From Deltaproteobacteria bacterium (GTDB taxonomy: Bacteria > Desulfobacterota > Desulfarculia > Adiutricales > Adiutricaceae), in NCBI GenBank assembly GCA_031273455.1, contig JAISRZ010000054.1, forward strand, positions 1 through 52,607: a stretch of DNA of 52,607 nt, read 5' to 3'. Position 1 is the first letter of the stretch, and each line of letters opens with the position of its first letter. A program made the position numbers and the translations under genes. The notes beneath the pieces were generated by a model. The model saw only the letters and a program-made list of their open reading frames with translations. It was not told where the DNA came from and ran no database searches. Shown here piece after piece: positions 16,440-26,589 of this stretch.

Positions 16440-17204
16440 GTGAAAGAAGTTATTCGCGTTCTAATCGCCCTCCAGCGGCTTGACAACCAAATCGCCTCTT
16501 GGCGGACCATCGTCGCGGAAGGGCCCGACAAACTCAGTCAGTTGCGGCTGAAGCTCACGGCCTTAGAGGAAGAGATGACGACTTTAAGCGCCCAGTTGGC
16601 TTCTAGTGGCCAAAAGAAACGGGAGCTGGAGGCCGAGTCCGCCGATCTGGTTGACCGGAAGGCCATTAACCAAACAAGGCAGCTCAAGGCCAAAAACAAT
16701 GAGGAGTACCGCGCCGTCTTAAAGGAAGCCGAGGCCATTCTCAATCAGGTGACCTCTAGGGACAACGAGCTTTTAACCCTCATGGAGGAAATGGAAAAGC
16801 TGGAAGCCAGAAAGCCGGACCTGGAAAAAGCCATCCAAGAGGAAACGATCCTTTATGAGTCCCAAAGAAACGCCATCGTCACCCAAGTGGAGGAAAGCCA
16901 AAAGGCCGATGAGGCGGCCCAAGCCGAAAGAGCTCGGTTGACCGCCGCTTTGCCCCCGGACGTTTTAGGCCGCTACAACATCGTGGCCAGAAACCGGGAT
17001 GGCCAAGCCATCGCCGCGGTCTCGGACGGGCAATGCCAAGTCTGTCGGTTAAGCGTCCCGCCGCAGCTCTTTAATGAGCTCCAGAAGAACGACCGGCTCC
17101 TAAGCTGCCCCAACTGCGCCCGGATCATCTACTGGCCAGGGCACCCGGATTTAAAGCCCCCGGAGGAGACCCCGGCGGATCCGTCTCTGAAGGCCCATGG
17201 CTAA
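16440..17204 (+). CDS. Coiled-coil zinc-ribbon protein (C4-type, DUF164/CdsZ-like)
   Basis: 254 residues, starting at GTG with GGGGAG about 6 bases upstream. Residues ~5-170 are heptad-rich and charged, predicted as a long antiparallel coiled coil. The C-terminal zinc ribbon has CQVC and, 20 residues later, CPNC in a CQVCRLSVPPQ ... LLSCPNCARIIYW arrangement. Related proteins bind nucleic acid or act in envelope processes, but the function in this lineage is not established. It overlaps the following gene by eight bases and follows nif3 closely, so the three form an operon. Confidence 0.88.
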   Translation: MKEVIRVLIALQRLDNQIASWRTIVAEGPDKLSQLRLKLTALEEEMTTLSAQLASSGQKKRELEAESADLVDRKAINQTRQLKAKNNEEYRAVLKEAEAILNQVTSRDNELLTLMEEMEKLEARKPDLEKAIQEETILYESQRNAIVTQVEESQKADEAAQAERARLTAALPPDVLGRYNIVARNRDGQAIAAVSDGQCQVCRLSVPPQLFNELQKNDRLLSCPNCARIIYWPGHPDLKPPEETPADPSLKAHG

Positions 17205-18063
17205 ACTATTGGCCCTAACCTTTGGGGGCTTGGCCCTAACCATATTTTTGGTTAGGGCCGAGCCTTTAGAAGGTCAAGAGCCTTCTAACCTCAACCTGAC
17301 TTTCCATTCTAGTCAGTCTTGGCCGACCGTGGCGCCACCCTTTAACCCGCCCCTCTTGCGCGCGCCTATTCCTTTAGGTTTTAAACCCCCGGAAAACCCC
17401 ACCCCAGAGCTGATCTTAGGGGCCTTTATCGGTCTACCTTTTAGAGTTGACGGAACGGTTAACGACTTAGGGGCCTGGTCTTTGTGGGCTAACCCCGAGA
17501 AAATATTTAAATCCCCGGGTCTTAACTGTAGCGGGTTAGTGGTCTCAGCGGGGCGGTTCCTCTTTAACCAAAACTTTAAGTTAAGCGATCTTAAGCGCGA
17601 TCGGACCAGCGACTCGGGCTCTGACGCCCTTTTTGGCGAGGACTGGGACTTTGGCTTGGACGTGGCCTTAAATCTGGCTGAAGGGCGTTTTATTAGGTAC
17701 CTTCCGGAGCCTTTAACCGCGACTTTAACTTTAAGCCCCACCAAAAGGCCTTTAGGCTGGGGCCTAGATATCCACTCGCCGGAGTTTTTAGGTTTATTAG
17801 GCGAGCTAGTCCCTGGCCGGATCTATGTCTTTGTCATCTCGAAACCGGACCCCCGGTTTAAAGGCGGGCTGTCTTACTACCACTTAGGGTACGCCTTAGT
17901 GGACGAGAGCCACAACGTCTGGTTTTATCACACCACCGCCAGAGCCGGGACCCATCGGCTCAATGTGGCGAAAAACCCGGGGTTAGCCACCTTTCGGAAA
18001 GCTTTCCCTCAAGCTCGAAGAGGCGGGGAAAGACGGATCTTGTTTTTGGAGCTAGCCCTTTAA
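17197..18063 (+). CDS. Exported NlpC/P60-like cysteine peptidase
   Basis: 288 residues. The N-terminal hydrophobic stretch (LLALTFGGLALTIFLV) is a signal peptide or anchor. A Pro-rich region follows, then a catalytic-type domain. NCSGLVVSAGRFL holds Cys111 in the usual CSGLV context. YYHLGYALVD holds His229, and WFYHTT has a second His (His245) 16 residues on, which fits the Cys-His-His/polar triad of NlpC/P60 enzymes. These cleave peptidoglycan stem peptides in the periplasm. The sequence between Cys and His is longer than usual (~118 residues), with a GSDALFGEDWDFGLD insert. The start overlaps the zinc-ribbon gene by eight bases. Family assignment rests on motifs only. Confidence 0.65.
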   Translation: MAKLLALTFGGLALTIFLVRAEPLEGQEPSNLNLTFHSSQSWPTVAPPFNPPLLRAPIPLGFKPPENPTPELILGAFIGLPFRVDGTVNDLGAWSLWANPEKIFKSPGLNCSGLVVSAGRFLFNQNFKLSDLKRDRTSDSGSDALFGEDWDFGLDVALNLAEGRFIRYLPEPLTATLTLSPTKRPLGWGLDIHSPEFLGLLGELVPGRIYVFVISKPDPRFKGGLSYYHLGYALVDESHNVWFYHTTARAGTHRLNVAKNPGLATFRKAFPQARRGGERRILFLELAL

Positions 18064-18226
18064 GTTTATTAAATTTTGACCTTAAATCCGCTAAGATTCC
18101 CGCTTTGGTTAAAAGCCTCCCGAAAGGTAGCGGGAACAAGACTAACTCTGCTTATCAAACTTATAGTGAAGGTTAAATCGCTAATTATTAAATCTTTTGG
18201 TTGGCTAATCAAAAAAGTTGAATAAT

Positions 18227-18421
18227 CTACTCCGATTCTTGTATCTTCTTAACTTTACTGTCCAGAGATTTTACAATCTTGAAGCCGTATTTTTTGGCCG
18301 CCTCTTCGCCTCGCTTTTGAAAGTAAGCTGACATTTCCTCAGCTGACATATCTTTTATTATTTCGTATATTTCGAGGCGAATTTTATCAATTTCATCCTC
18401 AATCATATTAACCGTTGCCAT
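18227..18421 (-). CDS. Small acidic/basic helical protein, unknown
   Basis: 64 residues, predicted mostly helical and strongly charged (EIDKIRLEIYEIIKDMSAEEM, then YFQKRGEEAAKKYGFKIV). Similar small proteins with the pattern IR..IYE..KDMS..E...Y are widespread and often lie near toxin-antitoxin loci, but I cannot name the family. GGAG stands about 10 bases before the ATG on the minus strand, which supports translation. No partner gene is adjacent. The rest of 18064-19015 is AT-rich spacer. Confidence 0.55.
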   Translation of the reverse strand: MATVNMIEDEIDKIRLEIYEIIKDMSAEEMSAYFQKRGEEAAKKYGFKIVKSLDSKVKKIQESE

Positions 18422-18980
18422 AATTTATGATCTCCATAGGCCAATTCATTAGCGCCGTTCCAGGCGCTTTGTTCATAATAAGTTTAGTTATCCGCAAAAG
18501 CTGACACCAGATAACTTCAAATCTGGCTTCAAAAGTCCACTGACGGAATGTTAATGGTCTTAGCGATGAAGCCAAGAATAACCATCCTCAGCGCTACCGT
18601 TTTCAATGATACAATTATCATGGTCAGAAGTCGAATCCTTTTGGGAATCAGCGGCGATTCCAATTTTGGAATCAAAAGAAATTTCGACCTACGCGATTGG
18701 TGGCCCCATAAACTAGGCCTCCTTCTTAAACTCGTCAGGATCAGCTTAAAAAAAGACGTAAATATAGTTATTCAGAAAATTAAAAGAAATTAAGACTGTA
18801 ATTAAATAATTTATCGACTAATTTACAATGATATTTTGGTTATTGTTTATTCATAACTTCCTAACAATCAAAAAACTACTGTATAGATCTTTAAATAAAA
18901 AAATTAGAGCCTCATTTTCTAAGTCCCCAACGAAAGTCCCCAACGAAAATCCCCTGGCCCCGATGGTCTTTGACCGCCTC

Positions 18981-19008
18981 TTGACGAGCCCCTTTAACTG
19001 GTTATAAT
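18981..19008 (+). promoter_or_regulatory. Consensus promoter of the Cus operon
   Basis: TTGACG (18981-18986), 16-base spacer, perfect TATAAT (19003-19008). The first ATG of the operon is at 19016, only seven bases after the -10 box. Transcription should start at about 19014-19016, so the mRNA is predicted to be leaderless. Confidence 0.75.
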
Positions 19009-19015
19009 AGGTCTT

Positions 19016-19669
19016 ATGGGTAAGACACTATTTCTTATGATTCTGGCGCTAGCCGTGGCTTGGCCCCAATCGCGACTCATGTCCCAAATGAATATGGACT
19101 GTTGCGACTCGGGCTCAACGCTGGCTTATGGTTTAGAGGCGGATCAATCTAGCCCCAGTCTGAAACAAAGTCTTAACCCCAGCCATAACCACGCCGCTAA
19201 CCCCGATTTAAGCTTCAGCCCAGCCGCTAACCCAACTCCCATTTATCAACCTAGCCCTCATCCTAGTCATAATCCTAGTCATAATCTTAGTCATACTAGT
19301 CATAATTCTGGTCATGAGGGGTTGGGCCATAATTTAGCTCCCAAAGGCCCCAAAGAAGCTCCTGAAGGCCACCAAGAAGATCATATGGGTCCAGAAGGCC
19401 CCGAAATAGCCTCTTTAGAGGCCACCGCCTCTTCCGCCCCAGTTCAGCGTTCAGCGAACCCAGTCTCTAGCGATAACCCGGACCCAACCTCTTACCCGGC
19501 TAATTCCTGCGGTTTAAGCCAGTGCCCGGGTTACCAGGTGGCGGCTTTCCCGATGTTTAAAAGCTCGGAGACCCCAGTTTTTATCTTAGTCTTCACTAAA
19601 CCTCTGGAACGTAAACTCGTTCTAGCCCCAGCCATTCAGGACCTCTTTCGGCCCCCTCGCCTCGCCTAA
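19016..19669 (+). CDS. Exported His-rich protein heading the Cus operon
   Basis: 217 residues with a signal peptide (MGKTLFLMILALAVAWPQS). It has an MNMDCC motif just after it and a His/Ser/Asn-rich central region with repeated SHN(P/L)SHN units and many further His residues. The conserved-looking C-terminus IQDLFRPPRLA resembles small periplasmic proteins that often precede RND metal-efflux operons. Cu/Ag buffering or sensing in the periplasm is inferred from the His, Met and Cys content and position. If the promoter is read correctly there is no 5' leader. A 173-bp gap with decamer repeats separates it from cusC. Confidence 0.65.
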   Translation: MGKTLFLMILALAVAWPQSRLMSQMNMDCCDSGSTLAYGLEADQSSPSLKQSLNPSHNHAANPDLSFSPAANPTPIYQPSPHPSHNPSHNLSHTSHNSGHEGLGHNLAPKGPKEAPEGHQEDHMGPEGPEIASLEATASSAPVQRSANPVSSDNPDPTSYPANSCGLSQCPGYQVAAFPMFKSSETPVFILVFTKPLERKLVLAPAIQDLFRPPRLA

Positions 19670-19746
19670 TCTTTCTCCTTTCATAACTGTTTCCCTAAGC
19701 TCCTAACGGGCCGAAAACCTTAGTTAACTCTAAGAGTCCGTTTGAG

Positions 19747-19806
19747 CCTAGTTAAGCTTAGTTAAACCTAGTTAAGCTTAGTCAAGCCTAGTTAAACCTA
19801 GTTAAG
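19747..19806. repeat. Six 10-bp repeats CYTAGTTAAR before cusC
   Basis: Units CCTAGTTAAG, CTTAGTTAAA, CCTAGTTAAG, CTTAGTCAAG, CCTAGTTAAA and CCTAGTTAAG follow one another without gaps, one per helical turn. They end 36 bp before the cusC ATG. They could be a regulator array or a slipped-strand repeat; nothing decides. Confidence 0.85.
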
Positions 19807-19842
19807 CTAAAACTTTAATATTTTTGGCCTTTAAGGTGTCTT

Positions 19843-21240
19843 ATGCCCATCGCCCGAATCTTGGCGTTTCTGGGCTTGGCCTTGGGTTTGGTGGGGTGTT
19901 CCTTGGCCCCAGCCTACCAACGCCCTCTGCCGCCCACACCCGCCGCCGTTGACCCCAAAGATCCGGTTCCTAGTGAATTGGCTCTCCCCACTTTGGGGAT
20001 CTTCTTTCAAGAGCCGCGGCTTAAATCCTTGATCGCGACCGCTTTAACCGAAAACCGGGACTTACGCTTAGCGGCCTTAAACGTGGAAGCCGCTCGGGTT
20101 AGCTTAGGCTTAGCCCAAGCGGACCGTTACCCTAACCTAGAGTTATCGGGAACCAAAACCGTGGCCGGGGGGCCGGAAAGACCGACCACCCGGAGTTACG
20201 ACCTAGGTCTGATGACCGTCTTTGAGGCCGACTTTTTTGGGCGGTTAAAGAACTTAAGCGAAGCCGCCTTCCAACGGTACTTAGGGGCGGCTGAGGCCGC
20301 CCGAGCCGCCCGGTTAAGTCTAATCGGCCAGGTGGCCGCGGCTTACTTAGAGACCCGTTTAAGCGCCGAGGAATTGGACCTGGCCAACCGGACCTTAAAC
20401 AACTGGCGCTCTTACTTGGCCTTCATGGAAAATCGCCTCGTAGCTGGCCAATCGCAATTACTTGACCTAGAAATGGCCCGGTCCCAGGTGGCCCGAGCCG
20501 AAGCCAGTCTAGCCGCCGCCGAAACGGTTCTGTCCCAGGCCGAAAACAACCTGGCTTTATTGGTGGGCTCTTGGGCGGCCAAAGATCGACCGGACCCTTG
20601 GGCCTTGGCCAAGTGGCCAAGGCCCAATTTACCGGCCAATGTGGCTTCCACGGCCCTTTTAAAACGCCCGGACATCTTAGAGGCCGAAAGGAACCTAATG
20701 GCCAGCCACGCCGATATTGGGGCCGCTCGGGCGGCTTTTTTCCCGAGTCTGTCCTTAACCGGGGAGTTGGGCTACATGAGTGGCCAATTGGACACCTTAG
20801 TGGCTTCCAACTCCGCGGGCTGGTCCTTTGTCCCGCGGCTCACCCTCCCCATCTTCGCGGGGGGGCGGAACGTCCGGAACCTCGAATTGGCTTGGGTCCG
20901 GCGGTCCCAAGCCGTGGCCGCTTATGAAAAGACCATCCAAGTGGCCTTCACCGAAGTGGCTTTAACCTTAGCCGCTCGGCCCAAATTAGCCCAAGAGGTG
21001 GCCGCCCAAACCAACTACTTAAAGGCTCAAAGACGGGTGGTCGAACTCGCGGCTAACCGTTACCAAGGCGGGGCCGCCAGCTACTTGGACGTTTTAGCGG
21101 CCCAACGCGACTTTTATGAGGCCGAGATGGCCGCTTTACGGGCCCGGCGCGCCGAGATTTTAAACGATATCCAACTGTACTTAGCTTTAGGCGGGGGGGT
21201 GGAAGACGATTTTTCGCTCAACCCCGCGGGAGGGAACTAA
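19843..21240 (+). CDS. cusC: CusC-like outer-membrane efflux lipoprotein
   Basis: 465 residues, NodT/CusC branch of the TolC family: a trimeric outer-membrane channel for RND pumps. The signal peptide ends in the lipobox LVGC, so it is a lipoprotein. Two outer-membrane-factor repeats are seen. The first has LKSLIATALTENRDLRLAAL near residue 60. The second has RPDILEAERNLMASHADIGAARAAFFPSLSLTG near residue 275, the family signature. The C-terminal helix contains YQGGAASYLDVLAAQRDFYEAE. The TAA overlaps the ATG of cusF by one base. Confidence 0.92.
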   Translation: MPIARILAFLGLALGLVGCSLAPAYQRPLPPTPAAVDPKDPVPSELALPTLGIFFQEPRLKSLIATALTENRDLRLAALNVEAARVSLGLAQADRYPNLELSGTKTVAGGPERPTTRSYDLGLMTVFEADFFGRLKNLSEAAFQRYLGAAEAARAARLSLIGQVAAAYLETRLSAEELDLANRTLNNWRSYLAFMENRLVAGQSQLLDLEMARSQVARAEASLAAAETVLSQAENNLALLVGSWAAKDRPDPWALAKWPRPNLPANVASTALLKRPDILEAERNLMASHADIGAARAAFFPSLSLTGELGYMSGQLDTLVASNSAGWSFVPRLTLPIFAGGRNVRNLELAWVRRSQAVAAYEKTIQVAFTEVALTLAARPKLAQEVAAQTNYLKAQRRVVELAANRYQGGAASYLDVLAAQRDFYEAEMAALRARRAEILNDIQLYLALGGGVEDDFSLNPAGGN

Positions 21241-21686
21241 TGAAAACGCTTCTTAACTTTATTAAGTCTAGCCAAGTTTTACCCATTACAGTAACTGTTT
21301 TGGCCATTTTTCTATTGTCAATGGCCCTGATGGCCCCTTTATGGGCCCAAGGCCATGACCATCATATGGGCCATAGCCATGGGGCCGGGCCCAGCGCCCC
21401 CCAGCCTATGGCCCCTCAGCCCAGTTCCCCCGAGCCGAGCGCCCCGCCCGTTAGCTCCCTTTTGTACAGCGGGGTGGGAACCGTTAAAGCCCTGGATCTA
21501 AACAACCTCACCGTCACTTTAGACCATGGGCCCATCCCGGCCTTAAACTGGCCCGCCATGGTCATGGACTTTCAGGTTGAGGGAGCGGATCTTCTAGAAG
21601 GTTTAGCGGTGGGCGATAGAGTGACCTTTGACTTTAGAGCCCAAAGGTCGACCTTTTTAATCATTGACCTGGAGAAACAAAGGTGA
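21240..21686 (+). CDS. cusF: CusF-like periplasmic copper/silver chaperone
   Basis: 148 residues: a membrane-spanning N-terminus (signal or anchor), a His/Pro-rich stretch (GHDHHMGHSHGAG), then a CusF domain of about 75 residues. The Cu(I)/Ag(I) site of E. coli CusF (His, Trp, Met, Met) is preserved as DHGPIPALNWPAMVMDF. CusF hands metal to CusB and the pump. The stop overlaps the GTG of cusB (GTGA). Confidence 0.92.
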   Translation: MKTLLNFIKSSQVLPITVTVLAIFLLSMALMAPLWAQGHDHHMGHSHGAGPSAPQPMAPQPSSPEPSAPPVSSLLYSGVGTVKALDLNNLTVTLDHGPIPALNWPAMVMDFQVEGADLLEGLAVGDRVTFDFRAQRSTFLIIDLEKQR

Positions 21687-23167
21687 AAACCGCCATGACC
21701 GCCAAAGCTATCCCCAAACTTGTGGGCCAAAGCCGGACCTTCAGCCAGGCGCAAAAACAATCCTTACGCTTAGCCTTCCGCTTAACCTTAAGCTTGGCCT
21801 TATATAGGGCCTTATCTGGGGCTCTCCTTTTTTGCTGGGCTATAAGCTTAGCTCTAACTTTAAACGCCCTCTTCCCGGCCCCCGCGGCCCAAGCCGCGGA
21901 GGCCGAAAATCCCTCTAGACCGGTTCTTTACTGGTATGACCCCATGTACCCGGGGACTAAGTTCGATAAACCGGGCCGCTCACCCTTTATGGACATGGAT
22001 CTAGTCCCTCGGTACGCGGACGAGGGTTTAGAGGGGGTGCGGATCGATCCCACGCAAACCCAAAATCTTGGTTTAAAGACGGCTTTAGTCACTACAGGGC
22101 GTTTAACTTATAGCCGGGATTTACCGGCTAACGTGGAGTTTAACGGTTACCAAAGGGCCCGCTTACAATCCAGAAGCGAGGGGTTTGTGGCCCAGACCAT
22201 GGCCTTTTCCCCGGGGGATCCGATTAAAGAGGGCGACACCATCGCCATTATCACCGCTCCCAGTTGGGCTTCCGACCAAAGCGAGTACCTGCTTTTAAAG
22301 AGCCAGAAAGCTGACCGTAAGATCATTAACGGGGTCCGGGAAAAACTCCGACTTAGCGGGATCCCGGAAGAGATGTTAAAGGAGGTGGACCGCACTGGCC
22401 GGCCCCAGACCGATCTCCATATCAAAAGCCCGATTAACGGGGTTATAACGACCTTAGACCTTTATCCGGGCATGAACGTGGCTAAGAACATGACCTTAGC
22501 CGAGATCCAGGGGTTTGACCCCATCTGGGTGACGGCCGAGGTCCCGGAGATGGATCTGGCTTTAACCCAAGGCCGGGTCCGGGTGACCGCCCCAGCCTGG
22601 CCCAATCGAGTTTTTGAAAGTATAAAAACCCAACTGTTGCCCCAAGCCAATAAAGAGGCTCGGACCACCCCTTTACGGATCACCGTGGCCAACCCCGAAG
22701 GGTTACTCCGCCCAGGGTTGTCAGCGGTCATCCGCTTACGAACCACTGGCCCCGAAGGGTTAATCATCCCCTCCCAAAGTTTAATCGACTTAGGCGAGGA
22801 CCAACGGGTCATCACGGTCACTAAAGACGGGTTATTCGCCCCCAAGGCCGTTAAAGTCGGCGGGGCCAGCCGCGAGGAGACCTTAGTCGTGGAAGGTCTT
22901 AACCCTGGGGATTCGGTGGTGGTTAACGGCCTTTTTTTAATCGACTCGGAAGCCAACTTGGCTGGGGCTTTGGAAAGGATGACCGCTCCTAGCCCGCCCG
23001 CTAACCCGCCTTCTAGTCAACCCACTAGCCACGACGCTAGCCACAACGCTAGCCAACCCGCCGCTAGCCAGCCGGCTAACCATAACGCTAGCCACGGCGG
23101 CCCGCCGCCAGCTAACCCAGTTGGCTCGCCGGGGGCCGAAGGCCCCAGGCCAAGGGGCGCGTCATGA
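21683..23167 (+). CDS. cusB: CusB-like periplasmic adaptor (membrane fusion protein)
   Basis: 494 residues; GTG start overlapping cusF. A long N-terminal leader with a hydrophobic core precedes the heavy-metal-binding motif [20 protein letters not shown], as in CusB. Lipoyl/barrel-sandwich and beta-barrel parts follow ([19 protein letters not shown] and [20 protein letters not shown]). The C-terminus has an added Ser/Asn/His/Pro-rich tail ([10 protein letters not shown]..., residues ~440-494) not typical of CusB, which may bind metal. The adaptor joins CusA to CusC. ATGA overlap with cusA. Confidence 0.92.
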   Translation: MKTAMTAKAIPKLVGQSRTFSQAQKQSLRLAFRLTLSLALYRALSGALLFCWAISLALTLNALFPAPAAQAAEAENPSRPVLYWYDPMYPGTKFDKPGRSPFMDMDLVPRYADEGLEGVRIDPTQTQNLGLKTALVTTGRLTYSRDLPANVEFNGYQRARLQSRSEGFVAQTMAFSPGDPIKEGDTIAIITAPSWASDQSEYLLLKSQKADRKIINGVREKLRLSGIPEEMLKEVDRTGRPQTDLHIKSPINGVITTLDLYPGMNVAKNMTLAEIQGFDPIWVTAEVPEMDLALTQGRVRVTAPAWPNRVFESIKTQLLPQANKEARTTPLRITVANPEGLLRPGLSAVIRLRTTGPEGLIIPSQSLIDLGEDQRVITVTKDGLFAPKAVKVGGASREETLVVEGLNPGDSVVVNGLFLIDSEANLAGALERMTAPSPPANPPSSQPTSHDASHNASQPAASQPANHNASHGGPPPANPVGSPGAEGPRPRGAS

Positions 23168-26100
23168 TAGCTAGCCTGATCCGAGCCTCGGTCCAGAACC
23201 GGGCCTTAGTCTTATTGGGGGCCTTACTTTTGGCCCTCTGGGGGTTATACGTCATTTACCACACCCCCATGGACGCTTTACCGGATCTCTCGGACGTCCA
23301 GGTTATCATTCGCTCCTCTTACCCGGGTCAAGCCCCCAAACTAGTGGAGGACCAGGTCACTTACCCGTTAACCAGGGCCATGCTAACCGCCCCTAGGGCT
23401 AAAGCGGTTCGCGGGTACTCGTCTTTTGGGGATTCCTTTGTGTACGTCATTTTTGAGGATGACGTGGACCTTTATTGGGCCCGGGCCCGGGTCCTAGAGA
23501 ACCTTAGTCAGGTCAGAGACGAATTGCCCCCGAGCGTAACGCCGGCGCTAGGCCCCGACGCCACTGGGGTGGGCTGGGTTTACGAGTACGCTTTAATCGA
23601 CCGGACCGGAAAAAGGGATTTAGCCGAGTTACGATCCCTTCAGGATTGGCTTTTACGGTTTGAGTTGGCCGCCGTCCCCAACGTGGCCGAGGTGGCGGCG
23701 GTGGGCGGGGTGGTTAAACAATACCAAATCGTGGTCGATCCGGCTAAGTTAAGGCTCTACGGTCTAACTTTACCGGAAGTGGAAATGGCTCTAACCAAAG
23801 CCAACCAAGAAGCCGGGGGCTCGGTCATTGAGCGAGCCGAAGCCGAGTACATGGTCCGAGCCACCGGGTACTTAGCTAGCTTAGAGGACTTTCGGCGGAT
23901 TTACTTAATGACCAAAGGCGATAGCCCCATCTACTTAAGGGATGTGGCCGAGATCACCTTAGGCCCGGAAATGCGCCGGGGCATCGCTGAATTAAACGGC
24001 GAAGGCGAGGTGGCCGGGGGAATCATCCTAGCCCGCTTCGGGCAAAACGCCCGCAAAGTCATTAACGCGGTTAAAGAGCGGCTAGAGGAGCTGAAACCCA
24101 GTTTACCGGCAGGGGTGGAGATCGTCACCGTCTACGATCGGGGCCAACTGATCGATCGGGCGGTGGATTATCTTAGTGATAAGCTCATTGAGGAATTTAT
24201 CGTGGTGGCCTTGGTCTGCGCCCTCTTTTTAGCCCACGCTAGGTCCGCCCTGGTGGCCATCTTCACCTTGCCCTTAGGCTTGTTAATCTCCTTTATCGTT
24301 ATGTATTATCAAGGGGTTAGCGCCAATATTATGTCTTTAGGGGGGTTAGCTATCGCCATTGGGACCATGGTGGACGCGGCCATCGTCATGGTGGAAAACG
24401 CCCACAAAAAACTGGAAAAAAGGAACAAAGAAAAACCAAATGAACCCTTAACCACCCCCGAGCGCTGGGACCTAGTCATCGCCTCGTCCATAGAGGTGGG
24501 CCCAGCCATCTTTGTTAGCTTAATGATTATCACCCTGTCCTTTGTCCCGGTCTTTTCCTTGGAAGGTCAAGAAGGTCGCCTCTTTAGCCCCTTGGCCTTC
24601 ACTAAGACCTACGCCATGGCGGGCGGGGCCTTTTTAGCCGTGACCTTAATCCCGGTTCTGATTGGTTTATTAATCCGGGGCAAGATCCCGGAAGAGAGCC
24701 GCAACCCGGCCAACCGCTTTTTAGTGGCCCTCTATAAGCCCATCCTGGCCGTGGTCTTAAAGTCCCCGGTCCTAACTTTGCTCATCGCTTTATTACTGGT
24801 TATCTCGGCCCTTTATCCGGTGACCAAAATCGGCGGCGAGTTTTTGCCCCAAATTAACGAAGGGGACCTATTGTACATGCCCTCGACCTTACCCGGGTTG
24901 TCCGTGGGGGCCGCGGGCTCGTTATTAAGGATTACGGATAAGCTGATTAAAACCGTCCCCGAGGTGGACACGGTCTTCGGGAAAGCCGGTCGGGCCGAGA
25001 CAGCCACTGATCCAGCCCCCATTGAGATGCTGGAGACGACCATCCGCTTAAAGCCGCCCGACCAATGGCGGCCCGGGATGACCATGGACGATATCGTCAA
25101 CGAATTGGACGCGACCGTTAAGTTACCCGGTTTAGCCAACCTCTGGGTCCCGCCCATTCGGAACCGCATTGACATGATCTCCACGGGGGTTAAAAGCCCC
25201 ATTGGCTTAAAGGTCAGCGGCCAGAACTTAGCGGCTTTGGACCAGGTGGCCCAAGAGATCCAGGATCTGGCCAAAACCGTTCCCGGGGTCACCAGCGCCT
25301 TAGCCGATCGCCCGACCGGGGGCCGCTACGTTATCGTGGACATCGACCGGGAGGCCGCGGCTCGCTACGGTTTAACCGTGGCCGATGTCCAAAACTACAT
25401 TTCTTTAGGGGTTGGCGGCATGACCGCGGGGGAAACGGTCGAGGGCTTAGCCCGTTACCCTATTAACATTCGATACCCCCAGCGCTTTCGGGATTCTCTG
25501 GACTCATTAAAAAACTTACCCATCTTTACCCCGGGCGGCCAGTTTGTGACCTTGGAGCAGGTGGCTAAGGTGAAGATCGAAACTGGGCCCAGCATGCTCA
25601 AAACGGAAAACGGGCGGCCCGCGATCTGGATCTACTTAGACGCCCGGGGCCGGGATCTAGCCTCGGTGGTCCAAGATCTCCAAAAGGCCATTAGAGCTAA
25701 GGTTAGCTTACCCCCCGGGGTTAGCGTGGCTTTTTCCGGGCAATACGAGCTTTACGAACGGGCTAAAGCTCGCTTAACGCTCATGGTCCCGGCCACTTTA
25801 ATTATTATTTTTATTCTCCTTTATTGGGAGTTTAAGAACTTTTTAGACCCCATTATGATCATGCTAAGTCTACCGTTCTCTTTAGTTGGCGGAATCTGGC
25901 TCATGTACCTTAACGGCTACGCCGTCTCGGTGGCCTCGGGGGTGGGCTTTATCGCCTTAGCTGGGTTAGCGGCCGAGTTTGGGGTCATCATGATCATCTA
26001 CTTAAGGCAAGCGGCTAAAGAGCGACCGGAATTGGCTGATCCCACGACCATCACCAACGAAGCCATTAACGAGGCCATTGAGGCTGGGGCCACCTTACGG

Positions 26101-26325
26101 GTTAGACCGAAAGCCATGACCGTGGGCACGGTGGTGGCCTCCTTAATCCCCATCTTTTGGAGCGATGGCTCTGGGGCGGAGGTCATGAAACGGATCTCGG
26201 CCCCGCTCTTTGGGGGCATGATCACGGCTTTCACTTTATCCATGTTTTTAATCCCAGCGGCTTATAAGCTCCGCTGGACCATTCGGCTAAAGATGGGCCA
26301 GAAAAAAGCGGCCCTTGGAAAATAA
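23164..26325 (+). CDS. cusA: CusA-type Cu(I)/Ag(I) RND efflux pump
   Basis: 1053 residues, full length for heavy-metal RND pumps: 12 membrane segments and two large periplasmic loops, driven by the proton gradient. Hallmarks are [18 protein letters not shown] at the N-terminus and [19 protein letters not shown] in the TM4 area. The methionines that bind copper or silver in E. coli CusA are all present at matching places: Met572 ([10 protein letters not shown]), Met622 (PIEMLETT) and Met671 (RIDMISTG). This argues for Cu/Ag rather than Zn/Co/Cd as substrate. Last gene of the operon; a hairpin without a T-run follows. Confidence 0.96.
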   Translation: MIASLIRASVQNRALVLLGALLLALWGLYVIYHTPMDALPDLSDVQVIIRSSYPGQAPKLVEDQVTYPLTRAMLTAPRAKAVRGYSSFGDSFVYVIFEDDVDLYWARARVLENLSQVRDELPPSVTPALGPDATGVGWVYEYALIDRTGKRDLAELRSLQDWLLRFELAAVPNVAEVAAVGGVVKQYQIVVDPAKLRLYGLTLPEVEMALTKANQEAGGSVIERAEAEYMVRATGYLASLEDFRRIYLMTKGDSPIYLRDVAEITLGPEMRRGIAELNGEGEVAGGIILARFGQNARKVINAVKERLEELKPSLPAGVEIVTVYDRGQLIDRAVDYLSDKLIEEFIVVALVCALFLAHARSALVAIFTLPLGLLISFIVMYYQGVSANIMSLGGLAIAIGTMVDAAIVMVENAHKKLEKRNKEKPNEPLTTPERWDLVIASSIEVGPAIFVSLMIITLSFVPVFSLEGQEGRLFSPLAFTKTYAMAGGAFLAVTLIPVLIGLLIRGKIPEESRNPANRFLVALYKPILAVVLKSPVLTLLIALLLVISALYPVTKIGGEFLPQINEGDLLYMPSTLPGLSVGAAGSLLRITDKLIKTVPEVDTVFGKAGRAETATDPAPIEMLETTIRLKPPDQWRPGMTMDDIVNELDATVKLPGLANLWVPPIRNRIDMISTGVKSPIGLKVSGQNLAALDQVAQEIQDLAKTVPGVTSALADRPTGGRYVIVDIDREAAARYGLTVADVQNYISLGVGGMTAGETVEGLARYPINIRYPQRFRDSLDSLKNLPIFTPGGQFVTLEQVAKVKIETGPSMLKTENGRPAIWIYLDARGRDLASVVQDLQKAIRAKVSLPPGVSVAFSGQYELYERAKARLTLMVPATLIIIFILLYWEFKNFLDPIMIMLSLPFSLVGGIWLMYLNGYAVSVASGVGFIALAGLAAEFGVIMIIYLRQAAKERPELADPTTITNEAINEAIEAGATLRVRPKAMTVGTVVASLIPIFWSDGSGAEVMKRISAPLFGGMITAFTLSMFLIPAAYKLRWTIRLKMGQKKAALGK

Positions 26326-26347
26326 AGGTTAGAGCCTCTAAGGCTAG

Positions 26348-26381
26348 TTAAGGCGGAAGGCCAAGAAGCTTTCCGCCTTAA
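26348..26381 (+). terminator. Hairpin downstream of cusA
   Basis: An 11-bp stem (TTAAGGCGGAA / TTCCGCCTTAA) with a ~12-base loop, 22 bp after the cusA stop. There is no T-run, so it may pause or stabilise rather than terminate by itself. Confidence 0.5.
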
Positions 26382-26464
26382 GGTCGAGAGGCCCAAGATA
26401 GGCTTATCGGCTGACCGGAGCTATTAGCTGAACAAGCCCTGGTCGAAGGAGAAATCTAATAGGT

Positions 26465-26497
26465 AAAAAAAGGGAGCGAGACCAAAAAAGCGCCCCC
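26465..26497 (-). terminator. Rho-independent terminator of the minus-strand AAA-ATPase-like gene
   Basis: On the minus strand GGGGGCG pairs with CGCTCCC (one G-T) around a 12-base loop, followed by seven T. It lies ~90 bp past the stop of the gene. Confidence 0.8.
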
Positions 26498-26589
26498 AAT
26501 TAACCATCCACTCCCAGGATTTTTGGCCCTGTTTTTTAGGTCAAATAAGGGGCGAGGTTTTGTTCCGGGCTTTTTTCCAAAGACTAGGC

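Noticed and set aside
18548..18793. 81-codon plus-strand ORF
   Set aside because: No Shine-Dalgarno and composition like the spacer; no recognisable motif.
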